Shown here: positions 9,421 through 19,700 of the stretch, piece by piece | Numbering within the stretch: the stretch's first letter is position 1 | Layout of the letters: each line of letters starts with the position of its first letter | Assembly (NCBI RefSeq): GCF_011769525.1 | Contig: NZ_CP050440.1 | Span: 2,543,501-2,607,500, forward strand | Source: Tolypothrix sp. PCC 7910 | GTDB taxonomy: Bacteria > Cyanobacteriota > Cyanobacteriia > Cyanobacteriales > Nostocaceae | Direction of reading: 5' to 3' | DNA: 64,000 nt | Made by a program: the position numbers and the translations under genes | Notes under the pieces: generated by a model | What the model was told of the DNA's origin: nothing | What the model saw: only the letters and a program-made list of their open reading frames with translations | The model's database searches: none

Positions 9421-10806
9421 TTAATTTTTAACTGGTTTTTTTCCCGCCCAATCTAAGCAAAGCTGGCGGAAATGATCGCCCCGTACTTCAAAATTAGGAT
9501 ATTGGTCAAAACTAGCGCAAGCTGGAGAAAGCAGCACTACAGCAGCTTGGTGCTTTTTGGCTAATTCTGCGGCTTGGGGAATTGCCTTATCCATCGTTTC
9601 CACAATTTCATAATTAGCATACCCCACCTCTTGCAGACGTTGGGCAAATGCTGGGGCGGCGTTACCAATTAGTAAAACAGCAGCGGCTTTAGCTTGAATC
9701 TTGGCTAGCCAACCTGTGTCATCGCCAGCTTTGGCTTCACCACCAGCAATTAAAATCGCTGGACTTTTCACCGATGCTAAACCAACTTCCGCCGCATCGT
9801 AGTTGGTGGCTTTGCTATCGTTGATAAAATCTATGCCTTCCCAAGTGCAGATATGTTCTAAACGATGGGCTACACCAGGAAATTCGCTAATAGCGCGGGA
9901 AATCGCATCACGATCAATTTGTGCTAATCTTGCGGCTGCAACAGCCATGAGCAGGTTTTGCTGGTTATGTTCTCCCACCATTCGCAAAGCTGATACTTCT
10001 ACAATCGGTTCTGGTGTGGAGGTGGCAGATAATTGTTCTATTACCCAACCATCTTCAATGTAAAAGCCTTTGTCGCCAATTAGATAATCTTTACCTTTGA
10101 CGCTTGTCCAATAGGCATCAGGCCAATCACTTAATCCTACTTTACTCAGATGGGCATCATCGCCATTGAATATTTGTAATTGCGATTTATGTAATAGCTT
10201 GGCTTTAATTTTGTAGTAATTATCTAAAGTTTTATGGCGGCTTAGATGATCGGGTGTAAAGGTTGTCCAAACACCAATTCTCGGAGCTAGAGTTACAGAA
10301 GATTCTATTTGATAACTACTGATTTCTCCTATTACCCAATCTGGCTGTTTTGCAGCTAAAGCAACTTCGCAAGCAGCATAGCCAATGTTACCGCAGGCTG
10401 GGGCATCTAAACCCGCAGCTTGAAAAATTGCTGCAATTAAAGCCGTGGTTGTAGTTTTACCATTTGTGCCAGTAATTCCTACCCAAGGGCGAGTTTGCAA
10501 ATATTGCCAAGCTAACTCCATTTCCCCGATAGTTTCAATACCTAATTCTCTGGCTTTAACTAATACCGGAATATCCCAAGGTACACCAGGACTGACCACT
10601 ATTAATTGCGGTAAATCAGCTGTGTTGAATTCTAGGGAATACCCCAGTTTTACAGTTATGTTTTCTGTAGCAAGTTCTTGTTGTTGTTTGAGGAGGGTTT
10701 CGGAGGTGTTGCTATCACTTAGCACTACCTCCCAGCCTTCCCTTCGCAACAATCTTGCCGCAGCAATACCGGATTTTCCTAATCCAATGACAGCAGATCT
10801 AGGCAT
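9421..10806 (-). CDS. murD: UDP-N-acetylmuramoyl-L-alanine--D-glutamate ligase
   Basis: 461 residues, the normal MurD length. It adds D-glutamate to UDP-MurNAc-L-Ala in the cytoplasmic stage of peptidoglycan synthesis. Visible features are the N-terminal Rossmann-like [13 protein letters not shown] motif (residues 7-19), the Mur-ligase P-loop [12 protein letters not shown] (~residue 110), the central GEISSYQIE block, [14 protein letters not shown], and the C-terminal [20 protein letters not shown] signature close to the end. These are the standard domain 1-2-3 markers in order. It lies 89 bp downstream of glyS on the same strand. Confidence 0.96.
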   Translation of the reverse strand: MPRSAVIGLGKSGIAAARLLRREGWEVVLSDSNTSETLLKQQQELATENITVKLGYSLEFNTADLPQLIVVSPGVPWDIPVLVKARELGIETIGEMELAWQYLQTRPWVGITGTNGKTTTTALIAAIFQAAGLDAPACGNIGYAACEVALAAKQPDWVIGEISSYQIESSVTLAPRIGVWTTFTPDHLSRHKTLDNYYKIKAKLLHKSQLQIFNGDDAHLSKVGLSDWPDAYWTSVKGKDYLIGDKGFYIEDGWVIEQLSATSTPEPIVEVSALRMVGEHNQQNLLMAVAAARLAQIDRDAISRAISEFPGVAHRLEHICTWEGIDFINDSKATNYDAAEVGLASVKSPAILIAGGEAKAGDDTGWLAKIQAKAAAVLLIGNAAPAFAQRLQEVGYANYEIVETMDKAIPQAAELAKKHQAAVVLLSPACASFDQYPNFEVRGDHFRQLCLDWAGKKPVKN

Positions 10807-10895
10807 AGATTGTGTGTAGCAGAGTCTCCCTGGTTAAGCACTACTGATCGTAGCGTTTATTGGCAAAAATTACACCTACCTTTTGTTTATTTAAG

Positions 10896-13046
10896 CTACA
10901 AATTTTTGACAATTGCACCAAAGTCCGCTAAAACACGGGCATGATTGCGAAGTAGTCCTAACAAATTTAACCGATTGCGCTTAATTTCTGGATTGGAGTC
11001 CATTACTAACACGCTATCAGCACCATCGAAAAAGGTACTAACAGTAGGTGCGATTTTACTTAATGCTGTTATTAACAGCTCGTAATTGCGCGATCGCTGG
11101 GCGGCTTGGGTCTGGGGTACTAATTCGACTATGGCATTGTAGAAAGCTGCTTCTGAGGACTTTTGGAAGAGTTCTTGGCGAACTAAGTTAGCTGGTTCTA
11201 ACTGTTCGGTATCCAAATCACCTTGGGCAGCTAAGCGCGTGGAACGGTTAACAGTTTCATAGATGGTATCTAAAGTACCATCGCGGCGAATTTGCTGCAA
11301 GTATAAAGCGCGATCGCGGACATCTAATAAATCCTTGAGCGCCCGTTCGGTATATTCGGGGTCATTCTCTCCTAAAACGGCATTTACTAGGTCATAATCA
11401 ATTTGTTTTTCTTCTTGCAATAGGGTACGGATACGTTGCAAGAAAAATTCACGCAATGAGGTAATTAATGATGCCTGTTCTTTGTTATATGAGGTGACAA
11501 AATCGCTGGTGATTTGTGCTAACAATTCAGCTAAATTGATTGGTAAATTGGCTGACCAGGTAATGTTAACTACAGCATTTGCAGCCCGACGTAAAGCGAA
11601 GGGATCGGAGGAACCACTGGGGATTAAACCGAGTCCAAAAATACTAACTAAGGTATCTAATCTATCTGCTAAACCGACAACTTGTCCTGTGAGAGTTTCC
11701 GGTAAAATATCATCGGCTCCCCTAGGTAAGTAATGCTCAAAAATTGCTCTAGCGACTTCGGAATTTTCGCCACTGGCTAAAGCGTACTTCTCACCCATTA
11801 CCCCTTGTAATTCAGGGAATTCATAAACCATTTGGGTGACAAGGTCGGCTTTACAAAGCAATGCGGCTTTGTGAACATTTTGGCGTTGAGTTTCGGTTAA
11901 TTGCAGTTGATTAGCAATTTGTCCCGCAATTTTGACGATTCTATCTACCTTCAGCCGTAGAGAACCTAAATCTTCTTGAAAGGTAACTTTTTCTAACTGT
12001 GGTAAAAAGCTTTCTAAAGGTTTAGCTAAATCAGTTTTGTAGAAAAATTGCCCATCGGCTAATCTAGCTCTAATTACTCTTTCATTACCCACAGCAATAA
12101 CATCGGCTTTGCTGGGATCGCCGTTAGAAATGGTGATGAAATTGGGCAATAAGTCTTTGCTATTCTCAGTTTTAAATACAGGGAAATAACGCTGGTGACT
12201 TACCATCACAGTAGTAATCACCTCCGTCGGCAAGTTCAAAAATTCGTCTTCAAATTTACCCACCACCGTAGAAGGATACTCAACCAAGTTTGTCACTTCG
12301 GCTAATAAATCTGGGTAAATTTCCGTAGCACCGCTTAACTTTTGGACTGATGCCTTCACTTGTTGTTGGATAGTTGTGGTGCGTTCCTCGGCATCCACGA
12401 CCACAAAAGCCGATCGCAGAGTGGTAACATAATCATTAGCTTGGTAAATTGTGACCGTTTCCGGATGTAAGACACGATGACCGCGAGAAATGCGATCGCT
12501 TTTCACCACCTTAGAAGCATTTACCAACTCAATCGGCAACACCTCTGCATCTAACAAAGCCACCAGCCAGCGAATAGGACGGGAAAAACGCACATCCCCA
12601 TCACCCCAGCGCATCAACCGCTTACCTTCTAAAGCATAAATCCACTGCGGCACTAGTTCCGTTAAAATATCCGCTACTGGGCGACCAGCAATGCTTTTGT
12701 TGACAAACACGAAATCGCCCTTATCAGTGGGGCGAACTTGCAGCGCTTCAATTTCCACACCTTGCTTTTTCGCAAATCCCAGGGCGGCTGGTGTGGGTTG
12801 ACCATCCTTAAAAGCCGCTTGGGCGGGAGGGCCTTTAATTTCCTCTTCCCTGTCTGGTTGCCGAGATGGTAAGCCTTTTATCAGTACCGCCAAGCGTCGC
12901 GGAGTCCCGTAAACTTCCACTGCATCACTAGTGAGGCTGTGAGTAGAAAGACTTTGAGGAATGAGCGATCGCCATTGTACTATGGCATCCCCCAAAAAGC
13001 TTGCAGGTAGTTCTTCTGTTCCAACTTCCAATAAAAATTCCGGCAT
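10896..13046 (-). CDS. glyS: Glycyl-tRNA synthetase, beta subunit
   Basis: 716 residues, typical of the beta subunit of the bacterial alpha2-beta2 glycyl-tRNA synthetase. It begins with the family signature [18 protein letters not shown] and contains [45 protein letters not shown] and [31 protein letters not shown]. The C-terminal part is the HD/anticodon-binding-like helical region ending in [19 protein letters not shown]. The alpha subunit (glyQ), which carries the catalytic core, is not adjacent and must lie elsewhere, which is common in cyanobacteria. An ATG start with a GCC context fits the family N-terminus exactly. Confidence 0.97.
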   Translation of the reverse strand: MPEFLLEVGTEELPASFLGDAIVQWRSLIPQSLSTHSLTSDAVEVYGTPRRLAVLIKGLPSRQPDREEEIKGPPAQAAFKDGQPTPAALGFAKKQGVEIEALQVRPTDKGDFVFVNKSIAGRPVADILTELVPQWIYALEGKRLMRWGDGDVRFSRPIRWLVALLDAEVLPIELVNASKVVKSDRISRGHRVLHPETVTIYQANDYVTTLRSAFVVVDAEERTTTIQQQVKASVQKLSGATEIYPDLLAEVTNLVEYPSTVVGKFEDEFLNLPTEVITTVMVSHQRYFPVFKTENSKDLLPNFITISNGDPSKADVIAVGNERVIRARLADGQFFYKTDLAKPLESFLPQLEKVTFQEDLGSLRLKVDRIVKIAGQIANQLQLTETQRQNVHKAALLCKADLVTQMVYEFPELQGVMGEKYALASGENSEVARAIFEHYLPRGADDILPETLTGQVVGLADRLDTLVSIFGLGLIPSGSSDPFALRRAANAVVNITWSANLPINLAELLAQITSDFVTSYNKEQASLITSLREFFLQRIRTLLQEEKQIDYDLVNAVLGENDPEYTERALKDLLDVRDRALYLQQIRRDGTLDTIYETVNRSTRLAAQGDLDTEQLEPANLVRQELFQKSSEAAFYNAIVELVPQTQAAQRSRNYELLITALSKIAPTVSTFFDGADSVLVMDSNPEIKRNRLNLLGLLRNHARVLADFGAIVKNL

Positions 13047-13524
13047 AAGGCAGTTTATCTAAAACAGTCAGTTTCAACAGTTTACCTCGCCTGTCATGCT
13101 GACTGCTCCCTTGGGGGCTTGCAACTCGAAAAATACTATTGTTGTGTAGGCAGAGAGGCAGGGAGCAGGGGGAGAAAGGGAAATACAATCTGAGTAGATT
13201 TATGTGTAGGGTGCGTTGCGCTTCGCGACAACGCACCTTTGTATATTGAAAATCAAATATGAATCCTATATGGGAACCGCTATTAAATAATTTGTTTTTG
13301 GAAGTTTCTGACTTTTCCGATTTTTACCTATAGCCTGATGAAGTTAATCCTAGAGAAAACGTGCAGTAGGGAACTATTTTTATTTTCTCGTTTCTCTATC
13401 TCCAGGGAAACGAGGAAATTTTCTGATCTCACGCGGAATTTCACTCATCAGTAGTGAAGTTGATACTGCATCACTCAAAAGTAAAGTCATTATATATAGA
13501 AAAAAACTGCTCTACCAAATACCC
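13047..13524. other. 478-bp gap between divergent genes, with a dispersed hairpin
   Basis: The gap separates glyS (minus) from the WD40 gene (plus) and must hold both promoters. At 13210-13237 there is a perfect 9-bp inverted repeat (GGTGCGTTG / CAACGCACC) around CGCTTCGCGA. Similar hairpins recur between genes in Nostoc-type genomes. I see no T-tract and no coding frame worth calling. Confidence 0.6.
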
Positions 13525-14589
13525 ATGCAAACGCAATCTTCTATTTTAAAAGCACTCACAGCAACTACCCTCACATTATCTACCATTGTTAACGTTATTA
13601 ATTTAACTCCAGCTATTGCCGAACCTACTCCCAAAACTCAACAACTTAATCAAGTAGTTCTGACTTTATCTGGACATCAAGAACCAGTTCGTACCCTAGC
13701 CCTTAGCAAAGATGAACAGATTTTAGCTAGTAGCGGTGATGATAAAGTAATCAAAGTCTGGAATCCCCAGACTGGAGTTTTACTCAGTAGTTTAACTGGA
13801 CATTATGAGCGAGTAACTTCTCTTGCTATAACTCCAGATGGGCAAACATTAGCTAGTGCCAGTTCCGACAAAACAATTAAGCTATGGAACCCGAAAACTG
13901 GCAAGTTAATCCGCACCTTAACGGGACATACAAATCAAGTAACTAATATTGACATTAGCCCAAGCGGACAAACCTTAGTATCTACTAGTTATGATAAAAC
14001 TATTAAGCTATGGAACCTAAAAACTGGGCAATTAATTCGGAGCTTAAAACCTGGAAAAATATCCACTGCTATTCTCCTTAGCCCCGATAATAAAACCCTA
14101 ATTAGTGGGCTAGAAGATGGCAGAATTCAGTTATGGAATATCAGTAATGGCAGACTGCTGCGAACTTTAATTCCGCCTCGACCAGTTAACCCCATATATC
14201 CCCAAGCAAGAGCCTCAGGGGTTGTTTCTCTCGCTCTCAGCCCAGATGGGCAAACGCTGATTAATGGTGGTTACGATGATAGCCATCAATCATTACAAGA
14301 AACTGATGGTAAAAACATTAAAATCTGGAACTTGAAAACCGGGAAATTAATGCATAATTTCTCTATAGGAATTGGTTCTATTAATACTATTGAGATTAGC
14401 CCAGATGGCAAAACTTTTGCTATTGGCAGTTTATCCCGAGAAATTCAATTATGGGATTTGAAAACAGTAAAAGTAGTTAATAAATTGAGCGGTCATGGTG
14501 GCGGAATTTATGCTTTAGCTTGGAGTAAAGATGGTAAAAATCTCATCAGTGGTAGCGGCGATAAGTCGATCAAGATTTGGCGTGTTTAG
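13525..14589 (+). CDS. Secreted WD40-repeat protein
   Basis: 354 residues. The N-terminus is a signal peptide (hydrophobic LTATTLTLSTIVNVINL, cleavage near AIAEP). The rest is about seven WD40 blades, seen as repeats of SPDGQTLAS..., D(K/S)TIKLWN and KTGKLIRTLTGH. The arrangement predicts a single seven-bladed propeller and no further domain, so it is likely a periplasmic or extracellular protein-binding scaffold. Partner unknown. No ribosome site is obvious before the ATG. The gene stands alone, with glyS divergent upstream and a convergent small gene downstream. Confidence 0.88.
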   Translation: MQTQSSILKALTATTLTLSTIVNVINLTPAIAEPTPKTQQLNQVVLTLSGHQEPVRTLALSKDEQILASSGDDKVIKVWNPQTGVLLSSLTGHYERVTSLAITPDGQTLASASSDKTIKLWNPKTGKLIRTLTGHTNQVTNIDISPSGQTLVSTSYDKTIKLWNLKTGQLIRSLKPGKISTAILLSPDNKTLISGLEDGRIQLWNISNGRLLRTLIPPRPVNPIYPQARASGVVSLALSPDGQTLINGGYDDSHQSLQETDGKNIKIWNLKTGKLMHNFSIGIGSINTIEISPDGKTFAIGSLSREIQLWDLKTVKVVNKLSGHGGGIYALAWSKDGKNLISGSGDKSIKIWRV

Positions 14590-14790
14590 CCTATCTATCA
14601 AAAAAATGACCAAGGACAAATAACCAAGGACAAATGACAGCCTCAGCCAGTTATCTTTAATTTCGCCGACCTACTTAGACAGCCAAAGTTTAGAGCCTTG
14701 TATCTACATTAAAATAATTTATATTTATAGTCAGCCATCTGGCAGAAAAGATTAAATATTGTCACTTATCAGTAACCTATGACAAATCCT

Positions 14791-15036
14791 TTAATCAGAA
14801 GTAATTCCTAATTCAATTTTGGATTTTTTTAACTGCTCCCACATTTTTTCAATCTTCTGATAAGCTTCCTCTGGTGATAGTTTACCGTTTGTCTCCAAGC
14901 TGGAAATATAACCTACCTTTTGAGAAAATTCTTGCAGATTCGCGTTAAATACTAAGTTCTGCGGTTTTACTTGCCCACGGTAGCGACTGCGAGGATAGAG
15001 AAAGCCATCATTGATTATGCCGTTTAATTCCGCCAT
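14791..15036 (-). CDS. Small conserved cyanobacterial protein (DUF7219-like)
   Basis: About 81 residues from the internal ATG (MAELNGIIND). A start at 15078 would add 14 residues without a better ribosome site. The pattern DGFLYPRSRYRG ... NLVFNANLQEFSQKVGYISSLE ... GKLSPEEAYQKIEKMWEQLKKSK matches what I recall of the DUF7219 family of small cyanobacterial proteins. It is soluble with two predicted helices and no catalytic motif. Function unknown. It converges with the WD40 gene. Confidence 0.65.
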   Translation of the reverse strand: MAELNGIINDGFLYPRSRYRGQVKPQNLVFNANLQEFSQKVGYISSLETNGKLSPEEAYQKIEKMWEQLKKSKIELGITSD

Positions 15037-15167
15037 AATGTGCACCTGCTGGTAATCTAGAAGGCAAAATATTAGCAAGTCCTTAATTTTTTGGCAATTG
15101 ATACTTTCACTAGATTAATGAGTACCGTTTAGCCTAGAAGAATCAGTGAATTTCCTCAAAATCAAAG

Positions 15168-15377
15168 ATGAATTTTGCAAAGCCTACGGGTAAGCTATTC
15201 GCTTTTAACCCTGTTCTGTCACTTTCGGAAAACAATAATCGTAGCGAAACATTGGAACCTTTATCTAATCAACCTTTGAGCCTTTCTTTTCTAATAGAAA
15301 CTAAAATTTATAGCCAAAAGCTGAAAAGTAAAGCTCCGAAAGGCTTTCAGGGATTGGCTTTTCCCAGTCTGACATAA
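15168..15377 (+). CDS. Hypothetical small protein, 69 residues
   Basis: An ATG-started frame with ordinary composition (N-terminus MNFAKPTGKLFAFNPV). It has no recognised domain, no signal or membrane segment and no clear ribosome site. It is isolated between the small minus-strand gene and a heptamer repeat. It may be a real small protein or a chance open frame. Confidence 0.3.
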   Translation: MNFAKPTGKLFAFNPVLSLSENNNRSETLEPLSNQPLSLSFLIETKIYSQKLKSKAPKGFQGLAFPSLT

Positions 15378-15407
15378 GAGGGTTAAGTTGCACAATCCAT
15401 TGTGTGG

Positions 15408-15440
15408 ACTGTTGACAGTTAACTGTTGACAGTCAACAGC
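15408..15440 (+). repeat. Dispersed GTCAACA/TGTTGAC heptamer palindrome
   Basis: Alternating TGTTGAC and GTCAACA heptamers form an interrupted palindrome. Related copies lie near 35796, 44459, 46451, 49550, 51471, 53293 and 54687 in this window, nearly all between genes or at a gene's last codons. Confidence 0.8.
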
Positions 15441-15454
15441 CCTTATTAGTAGTT

Positions 15455-15544
15455 ATGCAATTTAGACGCGTATTAGTTTATCTGTTGCAAAGATTATTTG
15501 AATTGGTATTATTTTTATCAGCATTTAATATCTGGTACAAATAG
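15455..15544 (+). CDS. Possible 29-residue single-span membrane peptide
   Basis: ATG to TAG encodes a peptide with a basic start (MQFRRV), a hydrophobic helix (FELVLFLSAFNIW) and a YK end, an inside-positive single-span layout. It ends 21 bp before the phosphatase-like gene. It is not a recognised photosystem or cytochrome small subunit. It is too short to be sure of without homologues. Confidence 0.25.
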   Translation: MQFRRVLVYLLQRLFELVLFLSAFNIWYK

Positions 15545-15565
15545 CTGTGAGGTAAGACATTAGAG

Positions 15566-16408
15566 ATGAATCAAAACGCAAGCTTCACAGTAGTTGAGTC
15601 ATTGAGTCGTTCAAAGTACGGAGATCCCAGCCTAGGTGATGATCGCCTTGTCCTTACTAAAGACTTTGTAGCTGTCTTAGATGGCGCTACAGATGCATCA
15701 GGTGCTAGTTATGATGGGCTTTCTCCTGGTCGTTTCGTAGCAGAAATAGGTGCTAAAGCTCTAGAAAGTCTTGCTCCTGATACTAGTCCTATAGAAGCCA
15801 TTGAGCAATTAACTCAAGCAGTAAAAGAAGCTTTAGCAAGAGTTCAATCAGAGACAGTGCCAATTTTTGCGCCCTGTTTTGCAATCATACTCTTCTCTAA
15901 TGCGCGTCGAGAACTTTGGCGAGTTGGAGATTGCCAATATTTATTAGACGGAAAAGGCCACAATCCTTTCAGTAAAGTAGATGAAGTGACAACTAAGTTA
16001 CGTTCTTTGATTGTGCATTCCTATCTAGCTCAGGGTAAAACAATTGACGAGCTATTGCAAAACGATCCCAGCCAGGATTTCCTGGTATCTATATATAGAG
16101 TGCAAGCTTCCTTATGTAATTCTCCATCTGAACCTTTTGGCTATGGTGTCATTAATGGCGAGCAAGTACCTGAGAAATATATTGAAGTTATTCAGATTCC
16201 AGAAGAAGTTAAGTCCGTAGTTCTTGCTAGTGATGGTTATCCAGATTTAAGAACTACTTTGACAGAAAGCGAGGCAGTTCTTTCAGAAATAATTGCAAAA
16301 GACCCCTTATTTTATGACATTTATTTAGGTCAAAGAGGACTCGCCCCAGGTAGAGAGTCATTTGACGATCGCACTTATGTTCGCTTGGAATTAGGGCATG
16401 GGGCATAG
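15566..16408 (+). CDS. PP2C-like (PPM) protein phosphatase
   Basis: 280 residues. PPM-family landmarks can be seen in order: GDDRLVLTKDFVAVLDGATD near residue 24-43 (metal-binding acidic motif, variant of VxDGMGG), LWRVGDCQYLLDG (~residue 117), VVLASDGYPDL (~residue 218) and FDDRTYVRLEL at the end (equivalent to the DNxTxV motif). It probably removes phosphate from Ser/Thr on a protein partner. No membrane or sensor domain is present. The last residues (LGHGA) are encoded by the start of the adjacent GGGCAT repeat, so the natural C-terminus may have been altered by repeat insertion. Confidence 0.75.
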   Translation: MNQNASFTVVESLSRSKYGDPSLGDDRLVLTKDFVAVLDGATDASGASYDGLSPGRFVAEIGAKALESLAPDTSPIEAIEQLTQAVKEALARVQSETVPIFAPCFAIILFSNARRELWRVGDCQYLLDGKGHNPFSKVDEVTTKLRSLIVHSYLAQGKTIDELLQNDPSQDFLVSIYRVQASLCNSPSEPFGYGVINGEQVPEKYIEVIQIPEEVKSVVLASDGYPDLRTTLTESEAVLSEIIAKDPLFYDIYLGQRGLAPGRESFDDRTYVRLELGHGA

Positions 16409-16435
16409 GGCATGGGGCATAGGGCATGGAGCATA
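16393..16435 (+). repeat. GGGCATGGGGCATA-type tandem repeat
   Basis: About three copies of a 14-bp unit (two GGGCAT/GGGGCAT heptamers) overlap the last codons and the stop of the phosphatase-like gene. Same general class as the other heptamer repeats in the window. Confidence 0.75.
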
Positions 16436-16459
16436 ATTTTTAACACTGGGGTACTGGAG

Positions 16460-16714
16460 TTATGAATATTTCCGCCAAATAGCGGCTATTAGGGAACCTG
16501 TGAGATTGTGACAAACGCTAAATATAGCTCCTGGTATCGCTGCTACTGGATCAAAATGCGCGATCGCTAATGCCACAGCTAAACCAGAATTTTGCATTCC
16601 TACTTCTATGGAAATTGTACGGCAAATAGCTTTTGGTTGACCTGTAATAGCTGCACCCATATAACCCAAAATTAAACCCAAAACATTATGTAAAATTACT
16701 GCAATAATTAGCAC
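16460..16714 (-). pseudogene. 3' remnant of a bile acid:sodium symporter (BASS) family gene
   Basis: 84 residues that match only the last two to three membrane helices of the BASS family. The characteristic [17 protein letters not shown] block is followed by the end segment with [23 protein letters not shown]. Full-length members are ~290-330 residues with ~9-10 helices. Here the frame is closed by a TAG directly before the first codon, and the 3' end of the giant gene lies 33 bp upstream. The N-terminal two thirds are therefore gone. It is a truncated remnant, unlikely to transport anything. Confidence 0.8.
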
Positions 16715-16747
16715 CTAGAATGTCTCCACTACTCAACAAAAGCAAGA

Positions 16748-19700
16748 TTAAAAAACGAAATTATTAGTATCGTTGATTTGAGTCACAGTCCGGTTTTGTA
16801 AAGTAGTTAAATTCAAAGAAAGTTGGCTACCAAAACCATCAGGATCGATTTGCACAATGGTGTTTTTTCCACTAGCAGCAAATTTGATGTAACCATCAGT
16901 AATTGGGTTAGAGCCACTGTATTTAATACTGCTTAGCAGTTGTGTCAGGATAATTTTGTCTTGACCAACTTCAAAATCGGTAATTGTATCACCAGCATCA
17001 GTTAAAGCAGTAAAAACAAACCAATCATTGCCAGTTCCACCTGTAAGCTTGTCGCTGCCAAAACCACCAGTTAAGACATCGTTACCAGCCTGACCTAATA
17101 AGGTATCATTACCATCACCACCTGTGAGGCTGTCATTACCATCACCACCTGTGAGGCTGTCATTGCCAACTCCGCCGTTGAGGCTGTCATTGCCAGCCCC
17201 ACCGTTGAGGCTATCATTACCATCACCACCATTGAGGATATTGTTACCAACGTTACCAGTGATAGTATTACTGAGGCTGTTGCCTGTACCGTCAATATCT
17301 AATTTACCCGTGAGGATGAGTCGTTCAATGTTATCTGTCAAGGTATAGCTGACTGAGGCAGAAACAGTATCTGTACCCTCGTTGGCATTTTCAGTGATCA
17401 CATCTCCAAAGCTATCAACGGTATAGCTATCGTTACCGACTCCACCGTTAAGGCTGTCATCACCGACTCCGCCGTTGAGGCTATCATTACCATCGCCACT
17501 GTTGAGGATATCATTGCCCTCACTACCTGTGAGGCTGTCATTGCCAACTCCACCGTTGAGGATATCATTGCCAGCCCCACCGTTGAGGCTATCATTACCC
17601 TCGCCACCTGTAAGGATATTGTTCCCAGAGTTGCCAGTAATGGTATTGCTGAGACTGTTGCCTGTACCGTCAATATCTGCTGTGCCAGTCAGATTTAGCC
17701 TTTCGACGTTATCTGTCAACGTATAGCTGACTGAGGCAGAAACAGTATCTGTACCCTCATTGGCGTTTTCAATGACTACATCTCCAAAGCTATCAACTAT
17801 GTAATTGTCGTTGCCTAGCCCGCCTGACAAGGTATCGTTACCCGCTTTACCATCTAGAGTGTTACTACCACTGTTGCCTGTAATCAGGTTATTGAGTGCG
17901 TTACCTGTACCTGCAAGTCCGCTGCTACCTGTTAAAACTAAATTTTCTACATAGTCTCCCAAGGTGTAGCTAATTGATGAGCGAACCGTATCGGTTCCTT
18001 GATCGGGGTTTTCGACAACCTTATCGCCACTGTTTTCGACGATGTAGGTGTCATCGCCTAACCCCCCAGTCATGGTATCTTTGCCAGTACCGCCATCGAG
18101 AGTATCATTACCTGTTAAGCCAAATAGCTGATCGTTACCCCCTAAGCCCTGGATGAAATCGTTGTTGGCTGTTCCTTGAATCACATCGTTGCTAGCTGTA
18201 CCAGCGATATTATTGATGAGATTAGTGATGTTAATGGCGAAGATATCGTTAGCACTAGCATTGTTGGTGTCAGTAGCTTGGACTTTAATATTGAGTGTTC
18301 CGACATCGGTAAGGGTCGGAGTGCCACTGAAACTGCGAGTAGCAGGGTTAAAAGTCAACCAAGTGGGTAGCGGTGAGCCATTTTCTAGGCTCGCAGTATA
18401 GCTGAGGCTATCACCAGCATCTACATCCAAAAAGGTATTTACGGGTAGAGTAAAGCTGAACAAACTATTGGTAGTGGCGGTTTGATCAGCGATCGCACTC
18501 CCCACTGTGGGTGCATCATTAGTATTGATTACTGTCAAACTGAAAGTATCTTCAACACTTGCCCCAGCGCTATCTGTAGCGGTGACTTTGATATTCACTG
18601 TGCCAACATCACCATTCCCAGGAGTACCGCTAAATGTACGAGTTGTGGCATTGAATGTCAGCCAGCTTGGTACTATTGCTGAATAGGTGAGGATATCGCC
18701 TGCATCAATATCGCTGAAGGTGTCGGCGGGAATTTGGAAGGTAAAGGCTGTGTCTTCAGTTGCAGTTTGATCGGCGATCGCACTTGCCAAAGTGGGTGCA
18801 TCATTAGTATTAGCGACTGTAATGGCGAAGCTATCAGTTGCAGTCGCACCCGATTTATCAGTAGCTGTAACTTTGATGTTGAGTGTACCAACTTCACTGT
18901 TAGTAGGCGTTCCGCTCAAGGTACGAGTAGCAGCATCGAATGTCAGCCAATTTGGTAATGGATTACCATTTTCTAATGTTGCTGAATAGGTGAGGCTGTC
19001 ACCTGCATCCACATCAGCAAAAGTGTTTTCTGGGATCGTGAAACTAAAGGCTGCATCTTCAGTAGCATTTTGGTCGGCGATCGCACTCTGCAAAGTGGGC
19101 GCATCATTAGTATTGGCGACTGTAATGGCGAAGCTATCAGTTGCTTTTGCCCCAGCTTTATCAGTAGCTGTAACTTTGATGTTGAGGCTACCAACTTCAC
19201 TATTAGTTGGTGTGCCACTAAATGTGCGGGTTGCGACATCAAATTCTAACCAGTCTGGTAATGCGTTACTGTTTTCTAGAGTTGCAGAGTAAGTCAGGAT
19301 ATCGCCTGCATCCACATCTGTAAAAGTATTTTCTGGGATGGTAAAGGTAAAGGCTGTATCTTCGGTTGCTGTTTGATCAGCGATGGGTTGGGCAACAGTA
19401 GGTGCTTGATTAGCTGCGATTTGTTGGTTACCAAAATCAACCCCGGTGCGTACTTGACCTGCTGTCAGGTTGACAGTGTGAACAAGGTTGATAGTGTTGT
19501 CAAAAGTAATAGTACTGTTATTGTTACTATTATTACCTGAGTTAACAGGATTGGGGCTGGAAGTAGAACTATTAAGGTTAAGGATACCTTCTGCCAGCTT
19601 GACTAAGTCTACGCGGGGGTAGTTTTGGCCAGTGTTGGTAACGTTATCGTTTTCATTATCACCGTCATTGATAATGACACTGGTTGTATCAAGAAGGTTA

